NCBI RefSeq assembly: GCF_025961575.1
Contig: NZ_JAOQNX010000015.1
Coordinates: forward strand, 52,945 to 116,944
Source: Rhodoblastus acidophilus
GTDB lineage: Bacteria > Pseudomonadota > Alphaproteobacteria > Rhizobiales > Beijerinckiaceae
DNA: 64,000 nucleotides
Reading direction: 5' to 3'
Below, in pieces: positions 8,357-18,226 of the stretch (position 1 is the stretch's first letter; every line of letters begins with the position of its first letter). The position numbers were made by a program, and so were the translations under genes. The notes below the pieces were generated by a model, which saw only the letters and a list, made by a program, of their open reading frames with translations, did not search any database and was not told the DNA's origin.

Positions 8357-9565
8357 ATGCTGTATCGCGCTTATCAAGCCCAGTCCGACCTCATGGCGCC
8401 GGTCAAGGCCTATGCGCGTATGGCCCTGGGGATGCTCAACGGGCATGCGGACGCCAATCCCCTGCTGCGCAACATCACGGCCGCCTATGAAATGGTGGAG
8501 CGCGCCGGCCTCACCCACGAGCGCCCGCCCTATGGCGTGCACAGCGTGACCGTCGGCAATGCCGAGGTGGAGATCGTCGAGGAGGCGGCGCTGGTCACCC
8601 CTTTCGCCACCCTGCTGCATTTTCGCAAGGATGTGGCGACGCCGCAGCCCCGGGTGCTGGTGATCGCGCCGCTGTCGGGCCATTTCGCCACGCTGCTGCG
8701 CTCGACCGTGCGCACGCTGCTGTCCGACCATGACGTCTACATCACCGACTGGCACAACGCCCGCGACGTGAGCGTCGACGACGGCCGGTTCGGCTTCGAC
8801 GATTACGTCGCCCATGTGATCCGCTTCCTCGAACATATCGGCCCCGGCGCCCATATTGTCGCGGTGTGCCAGCCCTGCGTGCAGGCCATGGTCGCGGCCT
8901 CCGTGATGGCGGAGGACGACAATCCGGCCCAGCCGGCGTCGATGACGCTGATGGCCGGCCCGATCGACACGCGCATCGCCCCGACCAAGGTCAACGACCT
9001 CGCCCGGGAAAAGCCGATGTCCTGGTTCGAGAACAATCTCATCGCCCGCGTGCCCTGGCGCTACAAGGGCGCGCGCCGGCGCGTCTATCCCGGTTTCGTC
9101 CAGCTCTCCGCCTTCATGGCGATGAACATCGACCGCCATGTGAAGGCCCATGTCGACCTGTTCCACCATCTCGCCGGCGGCGAGGTGGAAAAGGCCAACC
9201 AGACCAAGGCGTTCTACGACGAATATTTCGCCGTGCTCGATCTGCCCGCAGAATTCTACCTGGAAACCGTGCAATGGGTGTTCCAGGACCACCAATTGCC
9301 GCTGGGAACGCTGCAATATAAGGGTCGGACGGTGAACCCGAAGGCGATCCGCAAGACCGCGCTGCTGACGGTCGAAGGCGAGCGCGACGACATTTGCGCG
9401 GTGGGCCAGACCATGGCGGCCCATGATCTCGCCTCGACGCTCAAACCGTTCCGCAAGCGGCACCACCTCCAGGCCGGCGTCGGGCATTACGGCGTCTTCA
9501 GCGGCAAGAGGTGGGAAAATCAGGTTTATCCGATCGTCCGCAACATGATTTTGCAGAACGATTGA
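8357..9565 (+). CDS. phaZ: Intracellular polyhydroxyalkanoate (PHB) depolymerase
   Basis: 402 residues, full length for the PhaZ intracellular family (alpha/beta hydrolase). The nucleophile elbow reads AVCQPCVQA, with the cysteine that replaces serine in this family. The acid and His regions are ERDDICAVGQT and GVGHYGVFSGKRW. It breaks down stored PHB granules to release 3-hydroxybutyrate and oligomers in the cytoplasm. No partner pha gene is visible in the window. The gene is divergent from the glutathione S-transferase gene across about 220 bases. Confidence 0.93.
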   Translation: MLYRAYQAQSDLMAPVKAYARMALGMLNGHADANPLLRNITAAYEMVERAGLTHERPPYGVHSVTVGNAEVEIVEEAALVTPFATLLHFRKDVATPQPRVLVIAPLSGHFATLLRSTVRTLLSDHDVYITDWHNARDVSVDDGRFGFDDYVAHVIRFLEHIGPGAHIVAVCQPCVQAMVAASVMAEDDNPAQPASMTLMAGPIDTRIAPTKVNDLAREKPMSWFENNLIARVPWRYKGARRRVYPGFVQLSAFMAMNIDRHVKAHVDLFHHLAGGEVEKANQTKAFYDEYFAVLDLPAEFYLETVQWVFQDHQLPLGTLQYKGRTVNPKAIRKTALLTVEGERDDICAVGQTMAAHDLASTLKPFRKRHHLQAGVGHYGVFSGKRWENQVYPIVRNMILQND

Positions 9566-9566
9566 G

Positions 9567-9588
9567 GCGCGCCGCCCGGGCGGCGCGC
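9567..9588. terminator. GC palindrome between convergent phaZ and chemoreceptor genes
   Basis: A perfect 22-base palindrome (GCGCGCCGCCC and its complement) starting 1 base after the phaZ stop and ending 15 bases before the chemoreceptor stop. There is no U-run, so it may work as a bidirectional barrier rather than a classic intrinsic terminator. Confidence 0.5.
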
Positions 9589-9603
9589 TGATCACCCGCA
9601 TCG

Positions 9604-11310
9604 CTACGCCGCGCGCACCGAGGTCAGGAATTTCTGCACTTCCTCTTGGAGTTCCTCGGACTGTGCGGCGAGCCGCCCCGCCGCGTCCAGCACTTGCATC
9701 GAGGCTTCCGAGGAATTGGACGCCGCCTGCGCCACCCCGGCGATATTGTTCGACACATCCGCCGTGCCGGCCGACGCCTGGGAGACGCTGTGGGCGATTT
9801 CGTTGGTCGCCGCGCCCTGCTGCTCGACCGCCGTGGCGATGGAGGCGGAAATCTGGTCCATCCGCTGGATCGTGTCGGTGATGGCGCCGATCGCCTGGGT
9901 GGAGTCCGCGGTGGCGCCCTGAATCTGCTCGACCTGGGCTGAAATCTCCGCGGCGGCTTTGGCCGTCTGCTCGGCGAGCGTCTTCACCTCGTTGGCGACC
10001 ACCGCAAACCCCTTGCCCGCGTCGCCCGCGCGCGCCGCCTCGATGGTGGCGTTGAGCGCCAGCAGGTTGGTTTGGCCGGCGATGCTGGTGATCAGCCCGA
10101 CGAAATCGCCGATATTCCTGGCGCCCTCCGACAGGCGCGACACTTTTGTGGCGGCGCCCTCGGCGTCGCGCGCCGCCGAAGCCGCGATGGTCGCGGATTC
10201 ATTGACGCGTTGACCGATCTCGGCCACCGAGGCGGACAGCTCCTCGGCCGCCGAAGCCGCGGTCTGGACATTGGCGGAGGCCTGCTCGGAGGCCGAGGCC
10301 ACCGCCAGAGATTGCTGGCTGGTCTGTTCGGCGGCGGCGGACATGGTTTGCGCGGCGTCCTGCAACTGGGTCGCCGCCGATGAAACAGCGCCGATCGCGC
10401 CCTCGGTCACGCGCTCGAAAGCCTGGATCAAGCCTTCGATCCGCTCGGCGCGCTGCCGGCGCAGCGCCTCCTGCTCGGCATGAGCCTGCTCCAGCTTGCG
10501 GCGCTCGACGGCATGCTCTTGAAACACGCTCAGGGCGCGGGCGAGATCGCCGATATCGTCGCTGAGGGTGGTGTGGGGAATCGCGACATCCAGTCGATCG
10601 TCCGCGAGCAAGGCGACGCTCTTGTTGACGTCGCCCAGCGGCTTGAACAGCCGGTTGAAGGCGATCGCGCCGATCAGGGACAGGATGACCAAGGTCAAGG
10701 TCGCGGCGACGACCATTCCCATCATCAGGCTCTGGCGCGTCTCCACAAAATATTTTTTCTCGACGCCGACGAAGAGAACCCCGATGACCTTGCCGCCCGG
10801 GCCGAACACGGGGTCGTATTGGGTGTAATAAGGCCGCCCGAACAGCGTCGCCTCGCCGCGGAACATCCGCCCGGCCATCAATGCGGCGAAGGCCGGATGG
10901 TCTTTGCCGAGCGTCGTGCCGATGGCGCGCTCGCCCTTTTCGTTGGTGATCGAGGTCGTGCGCCGGACGAAATCGCCCTGGGCCTCATCCCAGAGGAAAA
11001 CGGTGGCGACGCCGCCCGTCACCGTCGAAACCTTGTCGACGACATCGTGGCCGTTGAATTCCGGGATCCGCTGCGTCTGAACCTTGCGCACCACGCCATC
11101 CGTGATTTCAACGGTTTCATGGGTGTCCACGTCCGCGAATGCGGTTGCGATCACCCGCGCTTGCAGCTTGAGGTCCTCGTTCAGCTTGGCGTCGAGGCTT
11201 TCGGACGCGAGCCACATGACGGAAGCCGTCACCGCGGCCGCGACCAGGACGAGGCCAGGAACAAAAAGCGCCAGCGCCTTGCCGCGCAGGTGAAGTTTTG
11301 GAAGGGTCAT
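9604..11310 (-). CDS. Methyl-accepting chemotaxis protein with Cache sensor
   Basis: 568 residues. Two membrane segments (about 10-35 and 195-220) flank a periplasmic Cache_3/Cache_2-type domain ([37 protein letters not shown]). A HAMP domain follows (about 222-275), then a long cytoplasmic signalling hairpin with the invariant tip ([20 protein letters not shown]). Neither methylation sites nor a C-terminal CheR pentapeptide were mapped. Start taken at 11310 ([15 protein letters not shown]). An upstream in-frame start would add 16 residues before the membrane anchor. The ligand is unknown, and no che gene is in the window. Confidence 0.88.
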   Translation of the reverse strand: MTLPKLHLRGKALALFVPGLVLVAAAVTASVMWLASESLDAKLNEDLKLQARVIATAFADVDTHETVEITDGVVRKVQTQRIPEFNGHDVVDKVSTVTGGVATVFLWDEAQGDFVRRTTSITNEKGERAIGTTLGKDHPAFAALMAGRMFRGEATLFGRPYYTQYDPVFGPGGKVIGVLFVGVEKKYFVETRQSLMMGMVVAATLTLVILSLIGAIAFNRLFKPLGDVNKSVALLADDRLDVAIPHTTLSDDIGDLARALSVFQEHAVERRKLEQAHAEQEALRRQRAERIEGLIQAFERVTEGAIGAVSSAATQLQDAAQTMSAAAEQTSQQSLAVASASEQASANVQTAASAAEELSASVAEIGQRVNESATIAASAARDAEGAATKVSRLSEGARNIGDFVGLITSIAGQTNLLALNATIEAARAGDAGKGFAVVANEVKTLAEQTAKAAAEISAQVEQIQGATADSTQAIGAITDTIQRMDQISASIATAVEQQGAATNEIAHSVSQASAGTADVSNNIAGVAQAASNSSEASMQVLDAAGRLAAQSEELQEEVQKFLTSVRAA

Positions 11311-11386
11311 GGAGAATGTCTCGGGTGTCGTCGCAAGGTTGTGCGAAACAGCCAGCACAACCTAAGCGAGAGACTTGAATCGACTC

Positions 11387-12247
11387 TTAAAATCGTGTCC
11401 CCATCCGCTCGCCCAGCATCGCCCGGACACCCTCGCTGGTGACGCCGGCGTCGCGCAGCGCCTGAAGGCTTGTGGACCCCTTGCTCTTCGCCAGTTTTTT
11501 GCCGTCCTCGTCCAGCACCAGCCGGTGATGGCGATAGTCGGGGGTGGGCAGACCCAGCAGGGCCTGGAGCAGCACATGCAGGCCGGTCGCGGCTTCAAGG
11601 TCGGCGCCGCGCATCACATCCGTCACCCCCTGCGCGGAATCGTCGTGGACGCAGGCCAGATGATAGGAGGCGGGAATGTCGCGGCGCCCGATCAAGGCGT
11701 CGCCCCAAAGCTCCGGCCGCGCCGCCATCCCCTGCGGCGTCTCGCCTTCGTAAAACTCGCGATAGCTCAGCGGACGGTCGATCTCCGCCAGCGCCCGCGC
11801 CATGTCGAGCCGCACGGCGAATTTTTCCCCGGCCGCGATTTTTTGCGCACGCAAACCGGGCGACATATCCCGACAGGAGCCGGGATAGAGCGGGGAGCCA
11901 TCGGGATCGCGCGCGCCATCGGCCACCACCTTTGCGGCGATGGCGCCGCGCGTGCAAAAACAGGGATAGGCCAGCCCGCGCGCCAGCAACTTTTCCAGCA
12001 ACGCGCGGTAGGCGTCAAAAAACTCCGATTGCCGGCGCTCGGGCCGCGGCCAGTCCAGGCCGAGCCAGGCGAGGTCTTCGCGCATCGCCTGCTCGAACTC
12101 AGGCTTTGAACGCTCGCGGTCGATATCTTCGATCCGCAGCAACAAGAGCCCGCCGTGAGCGCGCGCCAGCCGCGCGTTCATCAAGGCGGAATAGGCGTGC
12201 CCCAGATGCAAAAAACCATTGGGCGAGGGCGCGAAGCGACAGATCAA
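11387..12247 (-). CDS. gluQ: Glutamyl-Q tRNA(Asp) synthetase
   Basis: 286 residues, a truncated class I glutamyl-tRNA synthetase paralogue lacking the anticodon-binding domain. It attaches glutamate to queuosine at position 34 of tRNA-Asp. RFAPSPNGFLHLGHA carries the HIGH signature, and KKLAKSKGS matches KMSKS. Cysteines at CFCTR suggest the zinc site. The start is TTG at 12247, one base after the stop of the upstream DUF1674 gene, because the next codons upstream in that frame contain a stop. Confidence 0.9.
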   Translation of the reverse strand: MICRFAPSPNGFLHLGHAYSALMNARLARAHGGLLLLRIEDIDRERSKPEFEQAMREDLAWLGLDWPRPERRQSEFFDAYRALLEKLLARGLAYPCFCTRGAIAAKVVADGARDPDGSPLYPGSCRDMSPGLRAQKIAAGEKFAVRLDMARALAEIDRPLSYREFYEGETPQGMAARPELWGDALIGRRDIPASYHLACVHDDSAQGVTDVMRGADLEAATGLHVLLQALLGLPTPDYRHHRLVLDEDGKKLAKSKGSTSLQALRDAGVTSEGVRAMLGERMGTRF

Positions 12248-12248
12248 G

Positions 12249-12458
12249 TCAAAAATCGCTGGCTATGCCCTTGCGCTCCCAATCGCCGTAGCGCACCGGC
12301 TCGGGCCCGGACGGCCCCCAGAATTCCTGGGGGCGCTCCGGCGCAGGCGGGGCGGCGCGGCGGCGCGCCTCGGCCTCGGCGAGCGCGCGCTGCGCCTCGG
12401 GCGAGAGTTTCTTCGCCGGGACGGGCTTTTCGTCACTTGCTGGCCGCGCATCGCTCAT
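12249..12458 (-). CDS. DUF1674 protein, succinate dehydrogenase assembly factor 4 (SDHAF4/Sdh8) homologue
   Basis: 69 residues. The conserved C-terminus GPSGPEPVRYGDWERKGIASDF is diagnostic of the family. The mitochondrial homologue binds the flavinated SdhA subunit and promotes SDH assembly. ATG 12458 (MSDARPAS) is chosen over an ATG nine bases upstream, though both are possible. It lies 1 base upstream of gluQ, so the two are likely co-transcribed. Confidence 0.85.
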   Translation of the reverse strand: MSDARPASDEKPVPAKKLSPEAQRALAEAEARRRAAPPAPERPQEFWGPSGPEPVRYGDWERKGIASDF

Positions 12459-12546
12459 TTTATTCAACCCATCGCTGTGATAGACAGAATTTCGGCCGAT
12501 TCATAATGGAAACCCGCCGGCGCGCAACTCCCACCACCACGAGCGC

Positions 12547-13962
12547 ATGAACAAAGACAAGGCAAGTTTCGGCCGATCGAAACCGGGTCCGGGAAAGACG
12601 GGCAGGGCCAAACCGCAAACCGCCGAACAGGCCGCCGCCGAGGCGCTGGCCCATCCCGGCCTCGCCGCGCGCGTCGCGGCGGCCGCGATCATCGGCGACG
12701 TCATCCAGGGCGGCCACACCCTGGACGAGAAATTCGCCGCCGAGGCCGCGCCGTCGCGGCTCGCCGGCCTCGCCGAGCGCGACAGGGGCCTCGCCCGCTC
12801 CATCGCCACCGCCGCCCTGCGCCGCCTCGGCACCATCCGGCTGGCGCTGAGCCAATTGGTGGAAAAGGGCCTGCCGCGCAATTGCGGCTCGCTCGAATGG
12901 ATTCTGATCGCCGGCGCCGCGCAAATCCTGTTCCTCGACATTCCCGACCATGCCGCGGTCGATCTCGCCGTCCGCGCCGCGCGCCTCGATCCGAAAAGCG
13001 CCGGATTCGCCAATCTGGTCAACGGCGTGCTGCGCAATCTGATCCGCCGGCGCGAGGAATTTCTGGAACAGTCCGACCCGCTGGAAGACGACACCCCGCA
13101 TTGGCTGGCGGCGCGCTGGCGGCGCGTCTATGGCGAGGAGCGGGCGCAGATGATCGCCGCCGCGCATCGCGACGAGCCGACGCTCGACCTCACCGTGAAG
13201 AGCGACGCGCAAGCCTGGGCGGAAAAGCTCGGCGGCCGCGTGCTGCCCACGGGCTCGGTGCGGCTGGCGGCGCATACGCCGATCCCCGAGCTGCCGGGGT
13301 TTTCGGAGGGCGAATGGTGGGTGCAGGACGCCTCCGCCGCCCTCCCCGCCCGCGTGCTCGATGTAAAGCCCGGCGAACGCGTCCTCGATCTCTGCGCCGC
13401 GCCCGGCGGCAAGACCGCGCAACTCGCCAGCGCCGGCGGAAAAGTGACCGCGCTCGACCGCTCCGCCGAGCGTCTCAAAATTCTCGCGGCCAATCTGGCC
13501 CGCCTGCGCCTGGAAGCCTCCATCGCCGTGGGCGACGCCGCGCAATTCAAGGCCGAGCCGTTCGACGCCATTCTGGTCGACGCCCCCTGCTCCGCCACCG
13601 GCACCGCCCGGCGCTGTCCCGACGTGCCCTGGATCAAGAAGCCGGGGGACATTGCGGCGCTCGCCGCCATCCAGGCGCGCATTCTCGACCACGCCTTGAC
13701 CCTGCTGAAACGCGGCGGGCGGCTGGTCTATTGCACCTGCTCGCTGGAGCCCGAGGAGGGCGAAGCCCAGATCGCGGCCTTGCTGCGGCGCAATCCCGAC
13801 GTCTCCCACGAAAAGATCGATCCGATCGCGCTCGGCCTGCCCCCGCAAGCCGCGACGCCGGACGGCGACCTGCGCCTGCTGCCGGACTTGTTGCCGGATC
13901 CCGATCCGCGCCAGCGCGGGCTCGACGGATTCTTCATCGCCAGCCTGAAGAAGCTCGGCTAG
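12547..13962 (+). CDS. rsmB: 16S rRNA m5C967 methyltransferase RsmB (NOL1/NOP2/Sun family)
   Basis: 471 residues. The N-terminal NusB-like RNA-binding domain (about 25-170) carries an extra alanine-rich leader. A Rossmann methyltransferase domain follows with SAM motif RVLDLCAAPGGKTAQLA. The two catalytic cysteines are in DAPCSATGTARRCPDV and VYCTCSLEPEEGE. It methylates C967 of 16S rRNA. It is followed by a heparinase-like gene, an order common in Hyphomicrobiales. Confidence 0.92.
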   Translation: MNKDKASFGRSKPGPGKTGRAKPQTAEQAAAEALAHPGLAARVAAAAIIGDVIQGGHTLDEKFAAEAAPSRLAGLAERDRGLARSIATAALRRLGTIRLALSQLVEKGLPRNCGSLEWILIAGAAQILFLDIPDHAAVDLAVRAARLDPKSAGFANLVNGVLRNLIRRREEFLEQSDPLEDDTPHWLAARWRRVYGEERAQMIAAAHRDEPTLDLTVKSDAQAWAEKLGGRVLPTGSVRLAAHTPIPELPGFSEGEWWVQDASAALPARVLDVKPGERVLDLCAAPGGKTAQLASAGGKVTALDRSAERLKILAANLARLRLEASIAVGDAAQFKAEPFDAILVDAPCSATGTARRCPDVPWIKKPGDIAALAAIQARILDHALTLLKRGGRLVYCTCSLEPEEGEAQIAALLRRNPDVSHEKIDPIALGLPPQAATPDGDLRLLPDLLPDPDPRQRGLDGFFIASLKKLG

Positions 13963-13984
13963 CGGCCTCACGCAAAAGGCTGAA

Positions 13985-14020
13985 TCATGAAGGTGTTGGC
14001 CATCCAACGCTTTCATGATT
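13985..14020. repeat. Imperfect inverted repeat downstream of rsmB
   Basis: AATCATGAA and TTCATGATT flank an inner GTTGG/CCAAC pair, giving an interrupted hairpin of about 36 bases. No U-run follows, so it may be a protein-binding or processing site rather than a terminator. It abuts the CtrA-type box at 14019. Confidence 0.5.
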
Positions 14021-14034
14021 AACGACTCCTTAAC
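14019..14034 (+). promoter_or_regulatory. CtrA-type box (TTAA-N7-TTAAC)
   Basis: TTAACGACTCCTTAAC, an exact match to the TTAA-N7-TTAA consensus of the alphaproteobacterial cell-cycle regulator CtrA. It lies 61 bases upstream of the heparinase-like gene, a normal distance for a CtrA-controlled promoter. The match is seen in the sequence; regulation is inference. Confidence 0.5.
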
Positions 14035-14094
14035 ATTGATCGGCGAACGTGTGGCGTTGGGCAAACCAGTCCTACGTCTTGAGTTCAATAGCCT

Positions 14095-15783
14095 TTGACG
14101 CAAACGAGCGCCCCCGCCCCCCTTGTCCTTCTGCGCCTGCTCGCCGGGCGCGGCGTCAGGACCGCGCGCGCCGGGCTGATGGCGCCCCTGCATCTGGTGT
14201 CGCGCTGGGGCGCGCCGGCCCCGGAACGGCTGCTCATCGCCCCGCAGGACCTGCGCACCGGCGACGCCACCATCGCCGCCGACATTTACGCCGGCTTCTT
14301 CACCTTTGCCGGCAAGATCGTCGACAGCCGCGGCGTCTCGCCCTTCGCGCTCAAACCGCCCTCCGCCGAATGGGCGCGCGTGCTCTACGGTTTCAGCTGG
14401 CTGCGGCACATGCGCGCCGCGGATTCGGCGCTGGCGCGCGCCAACGCCCGCGCCTTGGTCAAGGAATTCATCACGCTGCTGGGCGAGCCCTCGGGGCATC
14501 TGGCCTGGAGCCCGGATGTGGTGGCGCGGCGCGCCCTGTCCTGGCTCAGCCAGTCGCCCATGCTGCTGGAGAATGTCGAATACGAGGATTATCGAAGTTT
14601 CATCGACGTGCTGGTCAAGGGCCACAAGCTGTTGCAGCGCTGTCTCGATGTCGGGCTGGCCGGCGAAACCCAGCTGTTCGCCGCGACCGCCATGACCTCG
14701 TTCGCACTGTGCTCGCAAGGCGCCGCGCCGCAATTGAAAGCCGCCTCGGCCGCCCTGGCGGAGCAGTTGAAACTGCAAATCCTGCCCGATGGCGGGCCGC
14801 TGTCGCGCAACCCGCAGACCCTGGTCAACCTGCTGTTCGAATTGCTGCCGCTGCGCCAGGCTTTTGCCGCGCGCGGCCTGCCGCCGCCCGAAGACTTGCT
14901 GAACGCCATCGACCGGATGACGCCGGCTTTGCGCATGTTCCGCCACGGCGACGGCGCGCTGGCTTTGTTCAACGGCATGAGCGTCACCGCGCCGGACCGC
15001 GTCGCCACCCTGCTCGCCTATCAGGATTCGCGCTCAGGCCCGTTGGTCAGCGCGCCGCATGCCGGCTACCAGCGGCTGGCGGCCGGCGAAAGCGTGGCGA
15101 TCATCGACGTCGGCGCGCCGCCGCCGCCGCTGTTTTCGCGCGCCGCCCATGCGGGCTGCCTGTCCTTTGAATATTCGCTGGGACGCGAGCGCGTCGTGGT
15201 CAATTGCGGCGCGCCCAACCGCCACCGGGCGGATCTCCGCGCCACCGCGCGCCTGACCGCCGCCCATTCCACTCTGACCCTCGACAACACCTCCTCCTGC
15301 ATCATCGCGGGCAAACAGGGGCTGGAGCGCAGATTTTCAGGCGAAATCCTGGCCGGCCCCCATGTCGCCTGCGAACGCGAGGAGCGCCCCGATGAAATCG
15401 CGGTGACGGCGAGCCATGACGGCTATCTCAAGCGTTACGGGCTGCGCCACGAACGCCGGCTCGCCCTGAGCGCCGACGGAACGGTGCTGCACGGCCACGA
15501 CCGGCTGATCGGCGCCGGCGCGCCCCCGGACATTCCCTACGCCCTGCGCTTCCATCTCCATCCCCGCATCACCGCCTCGCCGCTCCACAATGGGCGGGGC
15601 GCGCTGCTGGTCGGCGCCGAGGGGGTTTTGGCCTTCGAGGCGGGCGGGCTGCCGGTCTCGATCGAAGAGAGCATTTTCTTCGCCGCGCCCGAGGGGCCGC
15701 GCCCCTGCGCTCAATTGGTGATCCATGGACACGCCGCCGACATTGCGGAGGTCTCCTGGTCGTTCCGCAAGCAGGGCGCGTAG
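14095..15783 (+). CDS. Heparinase II/III family protein
   Basis: 562 residues. An N-terminal alpha-helical (alpha/alpha toroid) domain (about 60-340) and a C-terminal beta-sandwich heparinase II/III-like domain (about 340-540; HAGCLSFEYSLGRERVVVNCG). This rhizobial subgroup is encoded next to rsmB and purH and may act on a cell-envelope polysaccharide, but its substrate is not established. The start is TTG 14095: in-frame stops lie just upstream and the next ATG would cut into the conserved N-terminus. A CtrA-type box precedes it. Confidence 0.85.
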   Translation: MTQTSAPAPLVLLRLLAGRGVRTARAGLMAPLHLVSRWGAPAPERLLIAPQDLRTGDATIAADIYAGFFTFAGKIVDSRGVSPFALKPPSAEWARVLYGFSWLRHMRAADSALARANARALVKEFITLLGEPSGHLAWSPDVVARRALSWLSQSPMLLENVEYEDYRSFIDVLVKGHKLLQRCLDVGLAGETQLFAATAMTSFALCSQGAAPQLKAASAALAEQLKLQILPDGGPLSRNPQTLVNLLFELLPLRQAFAARGLPPPEDLLNAIDRMTPALRMFRHGDGALALFNGMSVTAPDRVATLLAYQDSRSGPLVSAPHAGYQRLAAGESVAIIDVGAPPPPLFSRAAHAGCLSFEYSLGRERVVVNCGAPNRHRADLRATARLTAAHSTLTLDNTSSCIIAGKQGLERRFSGEILAGPHVACEREERPDEIAVTASHDGYLKRYGLRHERRLALSADGTVLHGHDRLIGAGAPPDIPYALRFHLHPRITASPLHNGRGALLVGAEGVLAFEAGGLPVSIEESIFFAAPEGPRPCAQLVIHGHAADIAEVSWSFRKQGA

Positions 15784-15784
15784 A

Positions 15785-15837
15785 AGTTTCGACGCATTTT
15801 CTTCACGCGAACCGGCCTCCGCTTCGCTCGAAAATGC
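15785..15837 (-). repeat. Family B intergenic repeat
   Basis: Reverse copy of a roughly 52-base unit that also occurs at 20166-20217 (core GAAGCGGA-N-CCGGTTCGCGTGAAGAAAA, followed by GCGTCAAAAC). It lies between the convergent heparinase-like and NlpC/P60 genes. Confidence 0.75.
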
Positions 15838-15846
15838 GCTCGTCCG

Positions 15847-16695
15847 TCACACCCGCCGGATCGCCGTGATCTCGGAAAAATTGTTGGAGCGGATGCGGTC
15901 GCGCGCGGTTTGCAGCGGCTCGATCATCACCGTCATCGAATGGGCGGTGGCGTGGATGATGGTCTGCTCGTCGCGCATGATGGCGACATGGCCGCGCCAG
16001 AAAATCAGGTCGCCCCGCCGCAATCCGCGCAGGCGGTCGTCGACCTCGACGGGACGGCCAAGCCCTGATTCCATCATGTCGGCGTCGCGCGGCGCGGGAA
16101 CGCCGATGGCGTGGAGCGTGAGCTGCGCCAGGCCGGAACAGTCGATGCCCATGTCGGTCTTGCCGCCCCAGAGATAGGGCGTGTGCAAGAACATTTCGGC
16201 GAGGCCGACAAAATCGCTCAAGGGACGCGCGGTCGGCGCGAGGTGCCGGCTGAAGACGAAGCCGCCGTTGTGAAGCTCGGAAAAATCCTTGCTCGCGGAG
16301 ACCACATGAACCTCCGCGCCGAACGGCAAGGCCTCGACGGGCGGCGATTTGATGTTGGCTTGCGAATAGACCATCGTGTGCCGCGCGCGCACGCGATGGT
16401 CCGGCCGAAAACTCTTTTCGGCCAAAGCGGTCTCGCCGATATAGCCGACATAATGGTCGCGATCGAGCTGCGCCCAGCAATAGCCGTTCTTCTGCTCGTA
16501 GACGATCAGCGTCTCGCCGAACAAAGCCTGGGTCTCGGTCGGCGCGGTCTCGTCGGGCGCGCGCTTCACGTCGACGAAGGCGCGGACCACCTGCATGCGC
16601 CGGCCCGGCGCATAGGCCTTGGCCTCAATCGTTTCCCGGAGGTGTTCGGCGGCGAGATCGGGCCGCGCCGGCGTCAGTCGCGTGTCGTAGGTCAA
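15847..16695 (-). CDS. NlpC/P60 family peptidoglycan hydrolase
   Basis: 282 residues. Two bacterial SH3-like domains (about 30-150) precede a C-terminal NlpC/P60 cysteine-peptidase domain. The catalytic cysteine is in DMGIDCSGLAQ and the histidine in WRGHVAIM. Such enzymes cut D-Glu/DAP cross-links in cell-wall peptides. No signal peptide is seen in the predicted N-terminus, as in related rhizobial proteins. The gene lies 40 bases downstream of the aminopeptidase gene, on the same strand, so the pair may recycle wall peptides. Confidence 0.9.
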   Translation of the reverse strand: MTYDTRLTPARPDLAAEHLRETIEAKAYAPGRRMQVVRAFVDVKRAPDETAPTETQALFGETLIVYEQKNGYCWAQLDRDHYVGYIGETALAEKSFRPDHRVRARHTMVYSQANIKSPPVEALPFGAEVHVVSASKDFSELHNGGFVFSRHLAPTARPLSDFVGLAEMFLHTPYLWGGKTDMGIDCSGLAQLTLHAIGVPAPRDADMMESGLGRPVEVDDRLRGLRRGDLIFWRGHVAIMRDEQTIIHATAHSMTVMIEPLQTARDRIRSNNFSEITAIRRV

Positions 16696-16735
16696 GGTTG
16701 GGCTCGTTTTTCTATCCCTTTGTAACCCTGCGAGA

Positions 16736-18130
16736 TTACGAAAGCTTTGCCAAACCGAATTTTTCCCGGGCGAGACTGTAGATCAGCCGCGCCGCCTGCG
16801 CTTCGCCGCCCTCGGGACGGCCGGGACGCGCGGCCGGGTTCCAGGCGTAAATGTCGAAATGCGCCCAGGAGACGCCCGGCGACACGAAGCGTTTGAGAAA
16901 CAGCGCCGCCATGATCGACCCGGCCATGCCGCCGGCCGGCGCATTGTTGAGATCGGCGATCTTGCCGTCGAGTTTTGATTCGTAGGCCTTCCACAGCGGC
17001 AGCCGCCAGACCGGATCGTTGCTCTGCGCGCCATGGCGGGCGATGGCCTCGGCGAGCGCCTCGTCCTCGGTGTAGAAGGGCGGCAGGTCCGGGCCGAGCG
17101 CCACGCGCGCCGCGCCGGTCAGCGTGGCGAAATCGACGAGCAGGTCGGGTTTGTCTTCATCGGCCAGCGCCAGCGCATCGGCCAGAATCAGCCGTCCCTC
17201 GGCGTCGGTGTTGCCGATCTCCACCGTCAGCCCTTTGCGGCTGGGATAGATGTCGCCAGGCCGAAACGCCTCGCCCGACACCGAATTCTCGACGATGGGC
17301 AGCAACAGCCGAAGCGAAACGTCGAGGTTTGCCGCCATGATCATGGCGCTCGCCGCCAGCGCCGCCGCCGCCCCGCCCATATCCTTCTTCATCAGCCCCA
17401 TGGCGCTCTCGGGCTTGATGTCGAGGCCGCCGGAATCGAAACAGACCCCCTTGCCGACCAGGGCCAATTTTTGCGCCCGCTCCGGCTTCCAGCGCAATTC
17501 GACCAGGCGCGGCGCCCGCGGCGAGCCCTTTCCCACCGCATAGATCAGCGGAAAATCGCGCTCCAGCGCCTCGCCCTTGACGACATTGATCGCGGCCCCA
17601 AATTTTTCGGCGACCGCGCGGGCGAAAGATTCGAGCTCATCCGGCCCGAGATCATTGGCGGGCGTGTTGACGAGATCGCGGGCGAGCGCCACCGCAGAGG
17701 CCTCAGCCTCGACTTCCGCGCGCAAAACGCCCTCGGGCGCGACAAGGCGCGGCCCCGGCTTGGCGCTCTTGTAGCGGGAAAAACGATAGGAGCCGAGCAG
17801 AAAGCCCAGCGCGGCGAGCGCCGCCTTGTCGAGCGACCCGACCAGCCGATAGACCCCTTCGGGCAAACCGGACAAGGCGCCGAGCTGAAAGGGCTCGCCA
17901 TCCTCGTCCAGACAGAACAGCACGCCGGCGGCGCCGCTCGCCTGAACGAAAAACAGATGCTTTCCGGCGCGAGGCTCAAAACCGCTGGCGCGGGCGAGCG
18001 CCACGGCCTCGGCGGGCAGGTCGCCCCCCTCCCCGGCCAAAGCCGCCTTGATCGTGGCGGCCGGCGCGATCCAGACCGGCGTCGCGGTCGCGTCGTCGCC
18101 GGCGAAAGTGAGTTCGGGAAGCTCTGGCAT
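16736..18130 (-). CDS. Leucyl aminopeptidase family protein (M17)
   Basis: 464 residues. A divergent N-terminal domain and the C-terminal M17 catalytic domain: GKGVCFDSGGLDIKP (metal-binding Lys and Asp), the DMGG segment, and the diagnostic NTDAEGRLILADAL (metal ligands and catalytic Arg). Cleaves N-terminal residues from peptides in the cytoplasm. It is divergent from tadD with about 95 bases between the starts. Confidence 0.92.
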   Translation of the reverse strand: MPELPELTFAGDDATATPVWIAPAATIKAALAGEGGDLPAEAVALARASGFEPRAGKHLFFVQASGAAGVLFCLDEDGEPFQLGALSGLPEGVYRLVGSLDKAALAALGFLLGSYRFSRYKSAKPGPRLVAPEGVLRAEVEAEASAVALARDLVNTPANDLGPDELESFARAVAEKFGAAINVVKGEALERDFPLIYAVGKGSPRAPRLVELRWKPERAQKLALVGKGVCFDSGGLDIKPESAMGLMKKDMGGAAAALAASAMIMAANLDVSLRLLLPIVENSVSGEAFRPGDIYPSRKGLTVEIGNTDAEGRLILADALALADEDKPDLLVDFATLTGAARVALGPDLPPFYTEDEALAEAIARHGAQSNDPVWRLPLWKAYESKLDGKIADLNNAPAGGMAGSIMAALFLKRFVSPGVSWAHFDIYAWNPAARPGRPEGGEAQAARLIYSLAREKFGLAKLS

Positions 18131-18226
18131 GGAACGGTCTTTCCGACGAAGCAGCGGGCATTAACAGTCCGTTAGGGTTAACGAATTATTCGTTACGTTA
18201 GAAGTCCGAATTTGTGGGGATGCGCC

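Noticed and set aside
8252..9601. Minus-strand frame of 449 codons opposite phaZ
   Set aside because: Shadow of a clearly conserved gene.
12460..14946. Minus-strand open frame of 828 codons opposite rsmB and the heparinase gene
   Set aside because: GC-rich shadow frame over two recognised genes; no motif.
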